From the NCBI RefSeq assembly GCF_004349145.1, contig NZ_SMFO01000001.1:248001-312000 (forward strand): DNA of 64,000 nucleotides, read 5' to 3'. The translations under genes were made by a program, and so were the position numbers. How positions within the stretch are numbered: position 1 is the first letter of the stretch; every line of letters starts with the position of its first letter. The DNA comes from Flavobacterium hiemivividum (GTDB taxonomy: Bacteria; Bacteroidota; Bacteroidia; Flavobacteriales; Flavobacteriaceae). This document shows, piece after piece, positions 43,821-54,091 of the stretch. The notes below the pieces were generated by a model. That model had not been told where the DNA came from. It saw nothing but the letters and a program-made list of their open reading frames with translations, and made no database searches.

Positions 43821-45110
43821 TTATTTATTAAAAACTGCGTTCATCGGGTTTGAAGTTTTATCTTGTATAGAATAATCCTCCTCCATCTTATGTTCCGATT
43901 CTAACTCAGCATCGATTAATTTTTGAAGTGCTTCTTCACGCTTAGCAGCTGTCTTCAGTTCTTCTTCAATTTCCTCATCCTTTTTAGTTACACTGATAAT
44001 AATTCCAAGCGCAAAGCAAGTCATCCAAATAGAACTACCTCCACTACTAATTAGCGGTAAAGTCTGACCCGTCACCGGCAATAATTCTACAGCTACAGCC
44101 ATATTGACCATCGCCTGAAATATCATTGGAAAACCAAGCCCAACGACGACTAACTTTCCAAAGGTTGTATTAGCTTTATGCGACGCTATCACGAATCGAA
44201 ATAGCAATAATAAATATAAGACTAGAACTCCAAATCCGCCGATAAGACCATATTCTTCGACTATAATGGCGTAAATAAAATCAGACGAGGATTGTGGTAA
44301 AAAATTCTTCTGAACACTTTTTCCAGGACCTAATCCATAAATTTTACCTGATGCAATTGCTATTTTAGCCTTCTCAATTTGGTAATCATCTTCATCTGGT
44401 TTATCCGTACTGAAATTTTCGATTCTACTCTCCCAAGTGCTTACCCTACTAAAAAATCGCGAATCCGGAAAAGCTTTGGCGACAAGCACAAAAAAAACAA
44501 GAAACAAAAAACCTGAACCTACAATCGCTCCAAGATATTTTAATGGGTATTTTCCAATAAAAACCAACATAAGTACCATTGCAAAAATTAATGCTGTAGT
44601 AGAGAAATTAGCAGGCAAAATTAGAATCAAAGTTACAAATACCGGCAACCACAGCTCCCATAACGAGGTCTTAAAGCTTATTGGCTCTTCTCTAGTTTTA
44701 GATAAATAACGGGCTACAAATATAAACAACACTACTGATGCCAATGTCGACGTCTGGAATGACATCCCTATAAAAGGCACCTGAATCCATCTACTTGCAT
44801 TTGCTCCAGCAATTACAGTTCCTTTGATTAGAGTATAAAGTAATAATAACCAAACCACGGGTAACGCCACCTTAGATATTGCTCTAAAATAATGATACGG
44901 AACTCGATGTACGCCATAAATAATTAAAAAACCGATACAAATATGAACTAAATGTTTTACCAAATACCCCAATGTATTTCCAGTTCCATGTCCTAAATAA
45001 GCCAAATTACTACTGGCACTAAAAACAGGCATAAACGAAAACAAGGCTAATAAAGCCACGAATGACCATATTACTTTATCTCCTTTTAATCTACCTATTA
45101 ATTGTTTCAT
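43821..45110 (-). CDS. ftsW: Septal peptidoglycan polymerase FtsW
   Basis: 429 residues with about ten transmembrane helices, a SEDS-family glycosyltransferase that polymerises lipid II with FtsI. Recognisable parts are ANASRWIQVPFIGMSFQ, GSGKIYG-type loop (IASGKIYGLGPGKSVQ), SSSDFIYAIIVEEYGLIGG with the catalytic-loop region, and TGQTLPLISSGGSS. A charged cytosolic tail of about 60 residues follows the last helix. Confidence 0.95.
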   Translation of the reverse strand: MKQLIGRLKGDKVIWSFVALLALFSFMPVFSASSNLAYLGHGTGNTLGYLVKHLVHICIGFLIIYGVHRVPYHYFRAISKVALPVVWLLLLYTLIKGTVIAGANASRWIQVPFIGMSFQTSTLASVVLFIFVARYLSKTREEPISFKTSLWELWLPVFVTLILILPANFSTTALIFAMVLMLVFIGKYPLKYLGAIVGSGFLFLVFFVLVAKAFPDSRFFSRVSTWESRIENFSTDKPDEDDYQIEKAKIAIASGKIYGLGPGKSVQKNFLPQSSSDFIYAIIVEEYGLIGGFGVLVLYLLLLFRFVIASHKANTTFGKLVVVGLGFPMIFQAMVNMAVAVELLPVTGQTLPLISSGGSSIWMTCFALGIIISVTKKDEEIEEELKTAAKREEALQKLIDAELESEHKMEEDYSIQDKTSNPMNAVFNK

Positions 45111-45158
45111 TTGTATTATTTATATATTCTTTATAAAATCTAAATCTTAACTCTAAAA

Positions 45159-46490
45159 TTATAGATTATGAACCGCTTGTTTAAATTGATTTCCTCTATC
45201 CTCATAGCTTTCAAACAAATCAAAACTCGCACAGGCAGGCGACAGCAATACAGCATCTCCTTTCTCGGTCAATCGTTGTGCCATTCTTACAGCATCATTC
45301 ATATTTGTTACTTCAACCATCATATCAACTACATTCCCAAAAGCATCGATGATTTTCTTATTATCAACACCAAGACAAATAATAGCTTTTACTTTTTCAC
45401 GTACTAATGACATCAATTCATTGTAGTCATTTCCTTTATCAACACCACCCACAATCCACACTGTAGGCATATTCATACTGTCTAGTGCAAAAAAAGTAGC
45501 ATTTACGTTAGTTGCTTTTGAATCATTGATATATTGTACGTTTTGAATTTTCAATACATTCTCAAGGCGGTGTTCCACTCCTTGAAAATTAGATAAACTT
45601 TCACGGATTGTTGCTTTTCTAATTTGCATCAATTTTGCCACAGAGGTTGCTGCCATTGCATTTTTCATATTATGTTTTCCTTCTAATGCAATAGATTCTG
45701 TTTCCATTAAAAATTCATCCTGATTGATTTTTACTTCCATTTTATTGTTTTGTATAAAGGCTCCTTCGTTGAATGTTTTTGTCAAGGAAAAAGGGATTAA
45801 TTTAGCGTTCGTTTTATTATTTCCTAACCATGCTGTTATGGCCTCGTCATCTGCGTCATAAATGAGGTAATCATCCTCGGTTTGATTCATTGTAATTCTC
45901 ATTTTAGAATCAATATAATTTTGATAATTATAATCGTATCTATCTAAATGATCCGGACTTATATTTGTAATAATAGCAATATGGGGCTTGTAATCCACGA
46001 TCCCGTCCAGCTGAAAACTACTCAATTCTAATATGTAAGAATCGTATTTATCTTCAGCAACTTGCAAGGCAAAACTCTTACCTATATTTCCGCCCAATCC
46101 TATGTTTAGTCCACCCGATTTAAGCAGGTGATAAGTCAACATCGTAGTGGTCGTTTTTCCATTGCTTCCTGTAACTCCTATTGTAACTGCCTTAGTAAAA
46201 GGAGCGGCAAATTCTATTTCAGAAATCACCGAAATCCCTTTTTCAACCAGTTTTTTTACAATTGGAGATTTATCTGGAATCCCAGGACTTTTCATGACTA
46301 CATCGGCATTTAGAATTAAATCCTCTGTATGCTTTTCGTCTTCCCAATCAATACCATTATCTATAAGAACTTTCTTGTAATTCTCTTTTATTTTTCCAAA
46401 ATCAGATACAAAAACATCATATCCTTTTTTCCTGCCTAAAATGGCAGTACCTACTCCACTTTCTCCTCCACCTAAAACTACTAGTCTCAT
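45159..46490 (-). CDS. murD: UDP-N-acetylmuramoyl-L-alanine--D-glutamate ligase
   Basis: 443 residues, the Mur ligase adding D-Glu in the cytosol. N-terminal LVVLGGGESGVGTAIL binds the nucleotide sugar; ATP loop GVTGSNGKTTTTMLTYHLL (about residue 112); then GGNIGKSFAL, NISPDHLDRY and INDSKATNVNAT, all diagnostic of MurD. It starts 1 nt after the mraY stop. Confidence 0.96.
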   Translation of the reverse strand: MRLVVLGGGESGVGTAILGRKKGYDVFVSDFGKIKENYKKVLIDNGIDWEDEKHTEDLILNADVVMKSPGIPDKSPIVKKLVEKGISVISEIEFAAPFTKAVTIGVTGSNGKTTTTMLTYHLLKSGGLNIGLGGNIGKSFALQVAEDKYDSYILELSSFQLDGIVDYKPHIAIITNISPDHLDRYDYNYQNYIDSKMRITMNQTEDDYLIYDADDEAITAWLGNNKTNAKLIPFSLTKTFNEGAFIQNNKMEVKINQDEFLMETESIALEGKHNMKNAMAATSVAKLMQIRKATIRESLSNFQGVEHRLENVLKIQNVQYINDSKATNVNATFFALDSMNMPTVWIVGGVDKGNDYNELMSLVREKVKAIICLGVDNKKIIDAFGNVVDMMVEVTNMNDAVRMAQRLTEKGDAVLLSPACASFDLFESYEDRGNQFKQAVHNL

Positions 46491-46491
46491 A

Positions 46492-47721
46492 TTATCTTAA
46501 TTTTAGAGTAATGATCGAAAGTATAGCGAGAAGAATAGCTACAATCCAAAATCGAGTTACAATTTTACTTTCGTGGTAACCCTTCTTTTGATAATGATGA
46601 TGCAATGGCGCCATCAGGAAAATTCTACGGCCTTCGCCAAAGCGCTTCTTGCTAAATTTGAAATAAGCAACTTGTATCACAACCGATAGATTTTCAACCA
46701 AAAATATTCCGCATAATAATGGAATCAGCATTTCTTTTCGAACAGCTATTGCTAGCACAGCTATGATTCCACCAATTGTCAAACTTCCTGTGTCTCCCAT
46801 AAATACAGATGCAGGATAGGAATTGTACCAAAGAAATCCAATTAAAGACCCAACAAAGGCAGCAATAAAAACGGTCATCTCCCCTGAATTAGGGATGTAC
46901 ATAATATTTAGATAATTCGAAAAAATAATATTTCCAGAAACGAAGGTGAAGATTCCCAGCGCTAAGACCGATATCGCCGAAGTTCCTGCTGCGAGCCCAT
47001 CGATTCCGTCTGTTAAATTGGCTCCGTTTGAAACTGCCGTGATAATAAAAATAACTACAGGAATAAAAATTAACCAAGCCCATTTTTCATATCCTTCTCC
47101 TGTCCAAGCTAATAATTCAGCATAATCAAATTCATTATTTTTGAAAAAAGGAATTGTAGTAGCTGTCGATTTTTCCTCGACCGGACTCTGCGTAATAACG
47201 TTCTCCGTAGAAACTCTAAAAACATCAACTTTTCCAGTATCAGTACGTACAGTAACTCCCGGACTAAAATAAAGAACAGCACCAACAATAAGGCCTAAAC
47301 CTACTTGTCCAACTACTTTAAAACCACCTTTTAATCCTTTTTTATCTTTTTTAAATATTTTAATGTAATCATCTATAAAACCAATTGTCCCCATCCATAA
47401 AGTAGTTACAATCAACAGTACTATGTATATGTTTTGCAATTTTGCAAACAACATAACAGGAACAAGAGTAGCAAATATGATGATCAAACCTCCCATGGTT
47501 GGTGTTCCCGCTTTTTCATTTTGTCCCGCTAACCCAAGTTCACGAACAGTTTCTCCTACTTGCTGATTTTGCAAAAATCGGATAATTCTTTTTCCATAAA
47601 TTGTAGACAACAACAACGAAAGTATAAAGGCTAAAGCCGATCTAAATGTTATGTATTGGAAAACTCCCGTCCCCGAAACATTCAATGTCTTGTCTAAGTA
47701 TTCAAAAAAGTAATACAGCAT
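46492..47721 (-). CDS. mraY: Phospho-MurNAc-pentapeptide transferase
   Basis: 409 residues with about ten transmembrane helices. It transfers phospho-MurNAc-pentapeptide to undecaprenyl phosphate to form lipid I. Conserved loops: [36 protein letters not shown] and [12 protein letters not shown]. Compared with E. coli it has an insertion of about 50 residues around 155-205 ([17 protein letters not shown]), which is predicted extramembrane. Confidence 0.96.
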   Translation of the reverse strand: MLYYFFEYLDKTLNVSGTGVFQYITFRSALAFILSLLLSTIYGKRIIRFLQNQQVGETVRELGLAGQNEKAGTPTMGGLIIIFATLVPVMLFAKLQNIYIVLLIVTTLWMGTIGFIDDYIKIFKKDKKGLKGGFKVVGQVGLGLIVGAVLYFSPGVTVRTDTGKVDVFRVSTENVITQSPVEEKSTATTIPFFKNNEFDYAELLAWTGEGYEKWAWLIFIPVVIFIITAVSNGANLTDGIDGLAAGTSAISVLALGIFTFVSGNIIFSNYLNIMYIPNSGEMTVFIAAFVGSLIGFLWYNSYPASVFMGDTGSLTIGGIIAVLAIAVRKEMLIPLLCGIFLVENLSVVIQVAYFKFSKKRFGEGRRIFLMAPLHHHYQKKGYHESKIVTRFWIVAILLAILSIITLKLR

Positions 47722-47728
47722 ATTTTTA

Positions 47729-49192
47729 CTATTTATGAAGTTGTTCTAATATCTCTTTTACTATTTTCATGTCGTCAAAATCGTGACGCACCCCGTTGAC
47801 CTCTTGGTAAGTTTCATGTCCTTTTCCCGCAATCAAAATAATATCATTTGGCTGAGCCAATTGACAAGCTGTTTTTATAGCTTGTTTCCTGTCAGTTATT
47901 GAAAGTACTTTTCTGTAATTTTCTGCCGAAACACCTGTTTCCATCTCTTTAATGATAGTTTCAGGATCCTCATTTCTTGGATTATCAGAAGTAAGGATTA
48001 CTTTGTCGCTCAATTGAGAGGCGATACTCGCCATAATTGGTCGCTTGGTTTTGTCCCTATTACCGCCACAACCCACAACTGTAATTAGTTGTTCGTTTTT
48101 CGTTCGAATATCATTTGTTGTTTTCAAAACATTTTCTAATGCATCTGGCGTGTGTGCATAATCGACAATCGCCGTGATGTTTGTCTTAGAAACAATAAAC
48201 TGGAATCTTCCAGAAACACTTTCTAATTCAGACAACAATCTAAGTGTCTCTAAGCTATCTAATCCTAATTCGACAGCAGTACCATAAATTGCCAAAACAT
48301 TATAAGCATTAAAAGTCCCGATTAGTTTTACCCAAACTTCATTTCCTTCCACCTTTAACAGCAAACCAGACAATTGATTTTCGAGAATTTGCGCTTTGTA
48401 ATCAGCGTATGATTTCAATGCATATGTACGTTTACTAGCTATAGTATTTTGCAACATTATAGCGCCATTTTTATCATCACTATTTACCAACGCAAAAGCG
48501 TTTTTCGGTAGGTTGTCAAAAAATGATTTTTTCACATCTCTGTATTCGGCAAACGTGGGATGATAATCTAAATGATCGTGAGATAAATTAGTAAAAACAC
48601 CACCTACAAAATGCAATGCTTCTGTTCTTTTTTGATGAATTCCATGAGAACTCACTTCCATAAAACAATATTCGACACCTTCATTTCTCATTTCGGCTAA
48701 GTAATGATTGATGGTAATTGAATCTGGCGTTGTATGCGTCGCTTTGTATTCGATGTTATCAACTAGAATTTTAACCGTCGAGATTAAGCCTACTTTATAA
48801 CCTGCTTTTTTGAATAATTGATATAGTAAAGAAGCAATTGTAGTCTTCCCATTTGTTCCTGTAATACCTACTAATTTTAATTGATCAGATGGATTTCCGA
48901 AATAATTAGCAGCCATAAAGGCCAATGCTGTATTTGTATCTTTTAATTGAATATAAGTAATTCCTTTGTCGAAAACTTCAGGAAAAGTATCACATACAAT
49001 CGCTATCGCGCCTAGCTCGATTGCCTTTTGAATATAATCATGTCCGTCAGAAACAGATCCTCGAATCGCTACAAAAACGTCATTTTTTTCAACTTTTCTT
49101 GAATCAAATTCGATTTTGTTTATAGCAATTTCAGTCGAACCATGTACGGCCTCGATTGCAACTTTGTATAATATGTCTTTTAGTATAATCAC
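47729..49192 (-). CDS. murE: UDP-MurNAc-L-Ala-D-Glu--meso-diaminopimelate ligase
   Basis: 487 residues, a cytosolic Mur ligase. ATP loop [19 protein letters not shown] (about residue 108), [16 protein letters not shown], and [13 protein letters not shown]; the DNPR motif is the mark of enzymes that use meso-diaminopimelate rather than lysine, so the wall should be of DAP type. The start codon is GTG 49192 and overlaps the TGA of ftsI (GTGA), so translation is coupled. murF, which usually follows, is absent here. Confidence 0.96.
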   Translation of the reverse strand: MIILKDILYKVAIEAVHGSTEIAINKIEFDSRKVEKNDVFVAIRGSVSDGHDYIQKAIELGAIAIVCDTFPEVFDKGITYIQLKDTNTALAFMAANYFGNPSDQLKLVGITGTNGKTTIASLLYQLFKKAGYKVGLISTVKILVDNIEYKATHTTPDSITINHYLAEMRNEGVEYCFMEVSSHGIHQKRTEALHFVGGVFTNLSHDHLDYHPTFAEYRDVKKSFFDNLPKNAFALVNSDDKNGAIMLQNTIASKRTYALKSYADYKAQILENQLSGLLLKVEGNEVWVKLIGTFNAYNVLAIYGTAVELGLDSLETLRLLSELESVSGRFQFIVSKTNITAIVDYAHTPDALENVLKTTNDIRTKNEQLITVVGCGGNRDKTKRPIMASIASQLSDKVILTSDNPRNEDPETIIKEMETGVSAENYRKVLSITDRKQAIKTACQLAQPNDIILIAGKGHETYQEVNGVRHDFDDMKIVKEILEQLHK

Positions 49193-51192
49193 AATAATTC
49201 TAATGTTATAGTTGTGTTTTTTATTATATCCTGACCCGCTTGAAGCGATTGCGCCTTAACCTTTCCCATCCCAACAGCTTTTACTTTTACGCCTAAGTTT
49301 TCTAGTAAGGCAATTGCATCCATTCCTGGCATTCCTTTTACATCTGGAATTGAACGCTGCTGTTTTTGTAACTTAGCAAAGTAGTTATCGTAATTCTTTT
49401 CCTGCTTAGGAATTTTTCTGTTTATATTTCTTATCTCATTTGTCGAAGGAACATCTGTGAAAATCTTTTGTGCAATTCTTTTAAATACGGGACCAGCAAC
49501 ACCAGCGCCATAAAAGTCCCCTTTTGCAGTACTTGGTTTATGCACTACCACAATACAAGAATATTTAGGTTTATCAGCAGGAAAATAACCCACAAATGAA
49601 GATGCGTAATGCATAGGCGTACCATCTCGTTTACCGTAATTTACTTGAGCCGTACCTGTTTTACCAGCCATCGAAAAATCTTTCGAATATAATTTAGACG
49701 CAGTCCCTTTTCTAACTACATTTTTCAAAACTTCTTTTAATTTCAAAAGTGTTTCAGGAGAACATATCTTTGGATTTAGCACTTCCTTTTCCATTTTTAC
49801 AATGGTTTTGTTCCACTCTTTAATTTCTGACACAAATTGTGGTTTTACCATCACACCATTATTGGCAACAGCATTATAAAACGTTAAAGTCTGCATAGGC
49901 GTTATTGAAACTCCGTACCCAAAAGCCATCCAAGGAAGTGATATATTTGACCAGCTTTTATCGCTTGGCTGCGGAATAAAAGGCCTTCCTTCCCCTTGAA
50001 AATCCATATTTAACTTCTTATTAAACCCATAAGAATTTACATAATTAACAAATTTCGAAGGATTGTTTTTATAATTTTCATAAACTGCTTGTACCACAAC
50101 CGTATTAGAAGACAGTTCGAATCCTCTCGCTAATGATATTTTACCATAACCACCTTTTTTCGAATCCCTTACTACTTTTCCTGAATATCTTATTTCCCCT
50201 CCATTTGTATCATATACGGTACTTGTATCAGCAACTTTGTCTTCAAGAAGCACCATTAAATCAACTAATTTAAAAGTTGAACCCGGTTCGTGCGATTCGG
50301 CAACAGCATAATTAGTTGTCTCATAATAAGTGCCATCATTTGCTCTGCCTAAATTAGAAATAGCACGTACTTTTCCCGTTTCTGTTTCCATTACCACCAC
50401 ACAACCATGATCAGCCTCAAACTCTTGCAATTGCTTTAATAAGGCATGATGAGCAATATCTTGTATGTAAACATCAATAGTTGATATTACATCGTAGCCA
50501 TCTTGAGGATCCACTTCGTTAACATCACGAATAGGTTTCCATTGTCCTTTTGCGATTTTTTGTTTCAGAATCTTACCGTCTTTTCCATTCAAGTATTTTC
50601 TGTAGGCCCATTCGATTCCTTTTCCATCATACTCACCAGAAGGTGTTTTTCTTTCATAACCAATAGTACGTTCGGCTATTTTACCTATCGGATGTTCTCT
50701 TACCGTTTTTTGTTCGATAATAATACCCCCTTTATAAGCGCCTAGTTCAAACAAGGGAAAACCTTTAATTTTTATATAATCTGTATAACTTAAGCCTCTG
50801 GCGATTAAATAATATCGATTGTTATTTGCTCTGGCTCTTCTAAGCTCGTTTTGATAAAAACTACTTGATTTACCCAACACAGTAGCAAGTGAATCCGACA
50901 GAGACTGTACATTTTTTTCGAATACTTCTTTTTTTGGAGCTAAAGCGTCAAAACGTATAACATAATTAGGAATTGAAGTCGCTAGCAAACTTCCATCAGA
51001 AGAATATATATTCCCTTTATTTGCTGGAATAACAAAATTCTTAACCGTTCTCTCTTTAGCTAATTTCCTGTAATAATCTCCTTCAACCCACTGAATATTA
51101 GTTAATTTCACAGCAATAGCAATCGCTACCAAAAGGATAGCAAATGCAACGAGATAGATTCTGTATGATATTTGTTTATCTTCTACTGCCAT
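49189..51192 (-). CDS. ftsI: Septal transpeptidase FtsI (class B PBP with PASTA domain)
   Basis: 667 residues. One N-terminal membrane helix (IYLVAFAILLVAIAIAVKLT), a dimerisation domain, then the transpeptidase with SxxK (PGSTFKLVDL), SxN (LSSNTVVVQ) and KTG (MAGKTGTAQVNYG). A single PASTA domain at the C-terminus (IPDVKGMPGMDAIALLENLG) may sense wall fragments or lipid II. It crosslinks septal peptidoglycan with FtsW. It overlaps ftsL by 10 nt and murE by 4 nt. Confidence 0.95.
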   Translation of the reverse strand: MAVEDKQISYRIYLVAFAILLVAIAIAVKLTNIQWVEGDYYRKLAKERTVKNFVIPANKGNIYSSDGSLLATSIPNYVIRFDALAPKKEVFEKNVQSLSDSLATVLGKSSSFYQNELRRARANNNRYYLIARGLSYTDYIKIKGFPLFELGAYKGGIIIEQKTVREHPIGKIAERTIGYERKTPSGEYDGKGIEWAYRKYLNGKDGKILKQKIAKGQWKPIRDVNEVDPQDGYDVISTIDVYIQDIAHHALLKQLQEFEADHGCVVVMETETGKVRAISNLGRANDGTYYETTNYAVAESHEPGSTFKLVDLMVLLEDKVADTSTVYDTNGGEIRYSGKVVRDSKKGGYGKISLARGFELSSNTVVVQAVYENYKNNPSKFVNYVNSYGFNKKLNMDFQGEGRPFIPQPSDKSWSNISLPWMAFGYGVSITPMQTLTFYNAVANNGVMVKPQFVSEIKEWNKTIVKMEKEVLNPKICSPETLLKLKEVLKNVVRKGTASKLYSKDFSMAGKTGTAQVNYGKRDGTPMHYASSFVGYFPADKPKYSCIVVVHKPSTAKGDFYGAGVAGPVFKRIAQKIFTDVPSTNEIRNINRKIPKQEKNYDNYFAKLQKQQRSIPDVKGMPGMDAIALLENLGVKVKAVGMGKVKAQSLQAGQDIIKNTTITLELL

Positions 51193-51530
51193 ATTTTTTT
51201 AAGAAAAGTTTTCTCTTCTTCTTTTTTTACTTTGATTTTAATTGGTGGAACCGTCGATGGAAAAATTTCTTTTTCTACCATCTTTTCAGAAACCGTAGAT
51301 TCCATTTTCAATTTCATTAACTGGGAACGTCTGTCAACAAATTCTGAACGCAATTCTTTTACCTCAGTTGATAATTTTGCTATTCTAAAAACCTTCTGCT
51401 CAAACTGCTGTGTATTAGCAATCATAATTATCGCTAAAAGAATAAGAAAAACGATAAAACGCCAATTTTTCATCGCATCATCGTCGATAAGAAATCTCGC
51501 TTTTAATATGTTATAAACACCATTTTTCAT
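51183..51530 (-). CDS. ftsL: FtsL-like cell division protein
   Basis: 115 residues: short cytosolic part, one membrane helix (WRFIVFLILLAIIMIANTQQF), then a periplasmic heptad-like region (KVFRIAKLSTEVKELRSEFV) suited to a coiled coil with FtsB. Identified by position between rsmH and ftsI and by topology. It ends with a basic stretch. FtsL helps FtsQB to activate FtsWI. Confidence 0.85.
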   Translation of the reverse strand: MKNGVYNILKARFLIDDDAMKNWRFIVFLILLAIIMIANTQQFEQKVFRIAKLSTEVKELRSEFVDRRSQLMKLKMESTVSEKMVEKEIFPSTVPPIKIKVKKEEEKTFLKKIWQ

Positions 51531-51536
51531 TCTAGA

Positions 51537-52433
51537 TTATTTCTTTTCAGCTATTCTTAATTTAGCACTTCGGGCTCTATTATTTAGTTTAATTTCTTCT
51601 TTGTCAGGAACTATTAGCTTACCAACAGTCTTAAATGGAACCGAGAAATTTCCAAAAAAGTCACGTTCAGGCTCTCCTTCAAACATTCCGTTTTTCATAA
51701 ATCGCTTCACTAACCTGTCTTCTAATGAATGATACGAGATCACACTTAATCGTCCTTCTGGCTTTAATACCTCTAATGATTGTTCTAAAAACTCCTTTAA
51801 AACATCCATTTCTTGATTTACTTCAATTCGAATAGCTTGATAGATCTGAGCTAGTATTTTATTCCTTACTCTGTCTGGTAAATATTTTGCCAAAACTTCT
51901 TTTAATTCGTCGGTCGTCTTAATAAGCTGTATTTCTCTAGCTTCAACAATGGTTCTAGCTAAAGCTGGAGCGTTTTTTAACTCTCCATAATCTAAAAACA
52001 CCCGTTTTAAATCAGCCTCCTCATACTCATTTACAATCTTGTATGCATTTAAGTCGTTTTTCTGACTCATTCTCATATCTAATCCAGCATCAAATCGAGT
52101 AGAAAAACCTCTTTCTGCAACATCAAACTGATGAGAAGAAACACCCAAATCTGCCAAAATCCCATCAACACTTTTTAATCCATAAAAACGCAAGAAACGC
52201 TTGATAAATCTAAAGTTCTCATTGATAAGTGTAAATCGCTCATCTTGCAAGGCGTTTGCTAAAGCATCTTCATCCTGATCGAAAGCAAAAAGTTTTCCTT
52301 CTGGTCCCAATCTGCTTAATATCTCTTTTGAATGTCCTCCTCCACCGAAGGTTACATCTACATAAACACCATCAGGCTTAATATTTAAACCATCTACTGA
52401 TGCATGTAGTAAAACCGGATTATGATATTCCAT
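51537..52433 (-). CDS. rsmH: 16S rRNA (cytosine1402-N4)-methyltransferase
   Basis: 298 residues from ATG 52433 (MEYHNPVLLHASVDGL, the family start; ATG 52445 adds MTTT and is less likely). SAM loop VDVTFGGGGHSKEIL, then FAFDQDEDAL, DGILADLGVSSHQFD with the catalytic region and DRVRNKILAQIYQAIRIEVN. It methylates C1402 in the ribosomal P site. The start lies inside the 3' end of mraZ. Confidence 0.95.
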   Translation of the reverse strand: MEYHNPVLLHASVDGLNIKPDGVYVDVTFGGGGHSKEILSRLGPEGKLFAFDQDEDALANALQDERFTLINENFRFIKRFLRFYGLKSVDGILADLGVSSHQFDVAERGFSTRFDAGLDMRMSQKNDLNAYKIVNEYEEADLKRVFLDYGELKNAPALARTIVEAREIQLIKTTDELKEVLAKYLPDRVRNKILAQIYQAIRIEVNQEMDVLKEFLEQSLEVLKPEGRLSVISYHSLEDRLVKRFMKNGMFEGEPERDFFGNFSVPFKTVGKLIVPDKEEIKLNNRARSAKLRIAEKK

Positions 52434-52893
52434 TGTCGTCGTCATTTAAATTTCCCATTACCTCTTCTGCCAAATCAGCAAAATCTAAGTCTTCACCACT
52501 TATCGATTTTTCGTAAAGATCTTTATCCCAAATCTCAACTATATTCACAGCGGAAGAAAAGACTACCTCTTTAGAAATACTTCCAAAAACCACTAAATCC
52601 TTAGGGACTAATAATCTTCCTAAAGAATCTATTTCTACAATTTTTACACCCGCCGTGAATCTTCGAATAAAATCATTATTCTTCTTCACAAATCGGTTTA
52701 GCTTATTGATTTTAGCCATCATCAAATCCCATTCTTCCATTGGATACAACTCTAAACAAGGTTGAAAAACAGAACGCTTCAAAACGAATCCGCTTTGAAG
52801 AGAAGCAGTCAATTGCTTTTTCAAAGGCGCTGGCAACAGCAACCTTCCTTTAGCATCGACCTTACATTCATATGTTCCAACAATTGTATTCAA
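52420..52893 (-). CDS. mraZ: Transcriptional regulator MraZ (TTG start)
   Basis: 157 residues with two SpoVT/AbrB-type halves, each with the DxxGRLLxP motif (KVDAKGRLLLPAPLKKQ and EIDSLGRLLVPKDLV). MraZ binds TGGG-type repeats in front of its own operon and adjusts dcw expression. The start is TTG 52893, giving MNTIVGTYECKVDAKGR, which matches the usual N-terminus; no ATG is close. Three GTGG boxes at 10-bp spacing lie 47-70 bp upstream. It is the first gene of the cluster. Confidence 0.94.
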   Translation of the reverse strand: MNTIVGTYECKVDAKGRLLLPAPLKKQLTASLQSGFVLKRSVFQPCLELYPMEEWDLMMAKINKLNRFVKKNNDFIRRFTAGVKIVEIDSLGRLLVPKDLVVFGSISKEVVFSSAVNIVEIWDKDLYEKSISGEDLDFADLAEEVMGNLNDDDNGIS

Positions 52894-52919
52894 AAGAATA
52901 GCTTTAGATGATTATAGAG

Positions 52920-52927
52920 CAAAAATA
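52920..52927 (-). promoter_or_regulatory. -7 box of the dcw cluster promoter
   Basis: TATTTTTG on the minus strand, a full TAnnTTTG match, 26 bases before the TTG start of mraZ. The MraZ boxes cover the -33 area, so MraZ binding would block polymerase. Confidence 0.6.
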
Positions 52928-52939
52928 TGAAAAATAATA

Positions 52940-52963
52940 CCACTATCTACCACTATCTCCCAC
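52940..52963 (-). promoter_or_regulatory. MraZ operator: three GTGG boxes at 10-bp spacing
   Basis: On the minus strand GTGGG-N5-GTGGT-N5-GTGG, with GTGG at 52963-52960, 52953-52950 and 52943-52940. Exact 10-bp phasing puts all boxes on one face of the helix, as expected for the ring-shaped MraZ oligomer. Confidence 0.88.
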
Positions 52964-53253
52964 TTTGTTAATAAGTTTAACCACTAGGAAGCAAAACCCC
53001 GTAGTAATGAGACATTCAGACTGTCAAGGTGTTAGCTGCTTTATAAGATACCTCTAAGAATTCTCAAACTATAGAAATTCTCACCCAATTATTATTAAGA
53101 TTTTAACTACTGCGTTAGTTTATTATTAACAGAAAACATCTTTAAAATAAAGTGATTTTACACAAAACACAGCTCATAATAAATAAATGCAATTAAAATG
53201 GCCTAATCTGTTTAAAAATCGTTTTCAAAAATTCATTTTTATTTATTAAATCA

Positions 53254-53261
53254 TATATTTG
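53254..53261 (+). promoter_or_regulatory. Candidate -7 box for the alpha/beta hydrolase gene
   Basis: TATATTTG, 28 bases before the ATG at 53290, with TTC at the -33 spacing. Confidence 0.5.
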
Positions 53262-53289
53262 TGAAAATTGGAAATCCGTATTCAACAAA

Positions 53290-54054
53290 ATGGAAAAAAA
53301 CTATAAAAAAGAAGGTAAATACAGCTATTATGAAGCTGGAGAAGGAACGCCGCTTGTAATCTTACACGGGCTAATGGGAGGATTAAGTAATTTTGATGCT
53401 GTAGCCAGACATTTTTCTGAAAAAGGATACAAAATTGTTATTCCAGATTTACCTATTTATACTCAAAATATTTTAAAAACAAACGTAAAAAGCTTTGCTA
53501 AATATGTAAAGGATTTTATCACTTTTAAGGGTTTTGATAGAGTAATCTTACTAGGAAATTCACTAGGAGGTCACATCGCTTTATATCATACAAAAATGTA
53601 TCCTGAAAAAGTAGCAGGACTTGTCATCACAGGAAGTTCAGGACTGTATGAAAGCGCCATGGGTGATAGTTATCCAAAAAGAGGCGATTACGAATATATT
53701 AAGAAAAAAGCAGAGGACGTATTCTATGATCCCGCAATTGCTACACCAGAATTGATCGAAGAAGTTTATGCAACCGTTAATGATAGAATAAAACTAATCA
53801 AAACATTAACTATTGCTAAAAGTGCAATTCGTCATAATATGGCAAAAGATCTTCCAAAGATGCATGTGAGAACTTGTATTATCTGGGGAAAAAACGACAA
53901 AGTTACACCGCCGGATGTAGCCGAAGAATTTAATAAATTATTACCCAACTCCTCTTTATATTGGATTGATAAGTGTGGTCACGCAGCAATGATGGAACAA
54001 CCAGAAGAGTTCAATCGCGTGCTTGAAGAGTGGCTAACAAAATCCAATCTATAA
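53290..54054 (+). CDS. Alpha/beta hydrolase
   Basis: 254 residues, no signal peptide. Oxyanion loop HGLMGG near residue 26, nucleophile elbow GNSLGGH with Ser near residue 98, acid IWGKNDKVTP and base CGHAAMMEQP complete the triad. The substrate cannot be read from sequence; relatives include esterases and C-C bond hydrolases. It is followed 37 nt later by engB, and the two are likely transcribed together. Confidence 0.88.
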   Translation: MEKNYKKEGKYSYYEAGEGTPLVILHGLMGGLSNFDAVARHFSEKGYKIVIPDLPIYTQNILKTNVKSFAKYVKDFITFKGFDRVILLGNSLGGHIALYHTKMYPEKVAGLVITGSSGLYESAMGDSYPKRGDYEYIKKKAEDVFYDPAIATPELIEEVYATVNDRIKLIKTLTIAKSAIRHNMAKDLPKMHVRTCIIWGKNDKVTPPDVAEEFNKLLPNSSLYWIDKCGHAAMMEQPEEFNRVLEEWLTKSNL

Positions 54055-54091
54055 GCATCTCGACATAACAAGAGATTATACACAAAAAAAT

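Larger units (their letters stand above)
52894..53289. other. 396-bp divergent gap between mraZ and the alpha/beta hydrolase gene
   Basis: Holds the mraZ -7 box and MraZ boxes on the left and the hydrolase -7 box on the right. The about 290 bases between (52964-53253) show no reading frame, strong hairpin or repeat that I can support. Confidence 0.6.
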
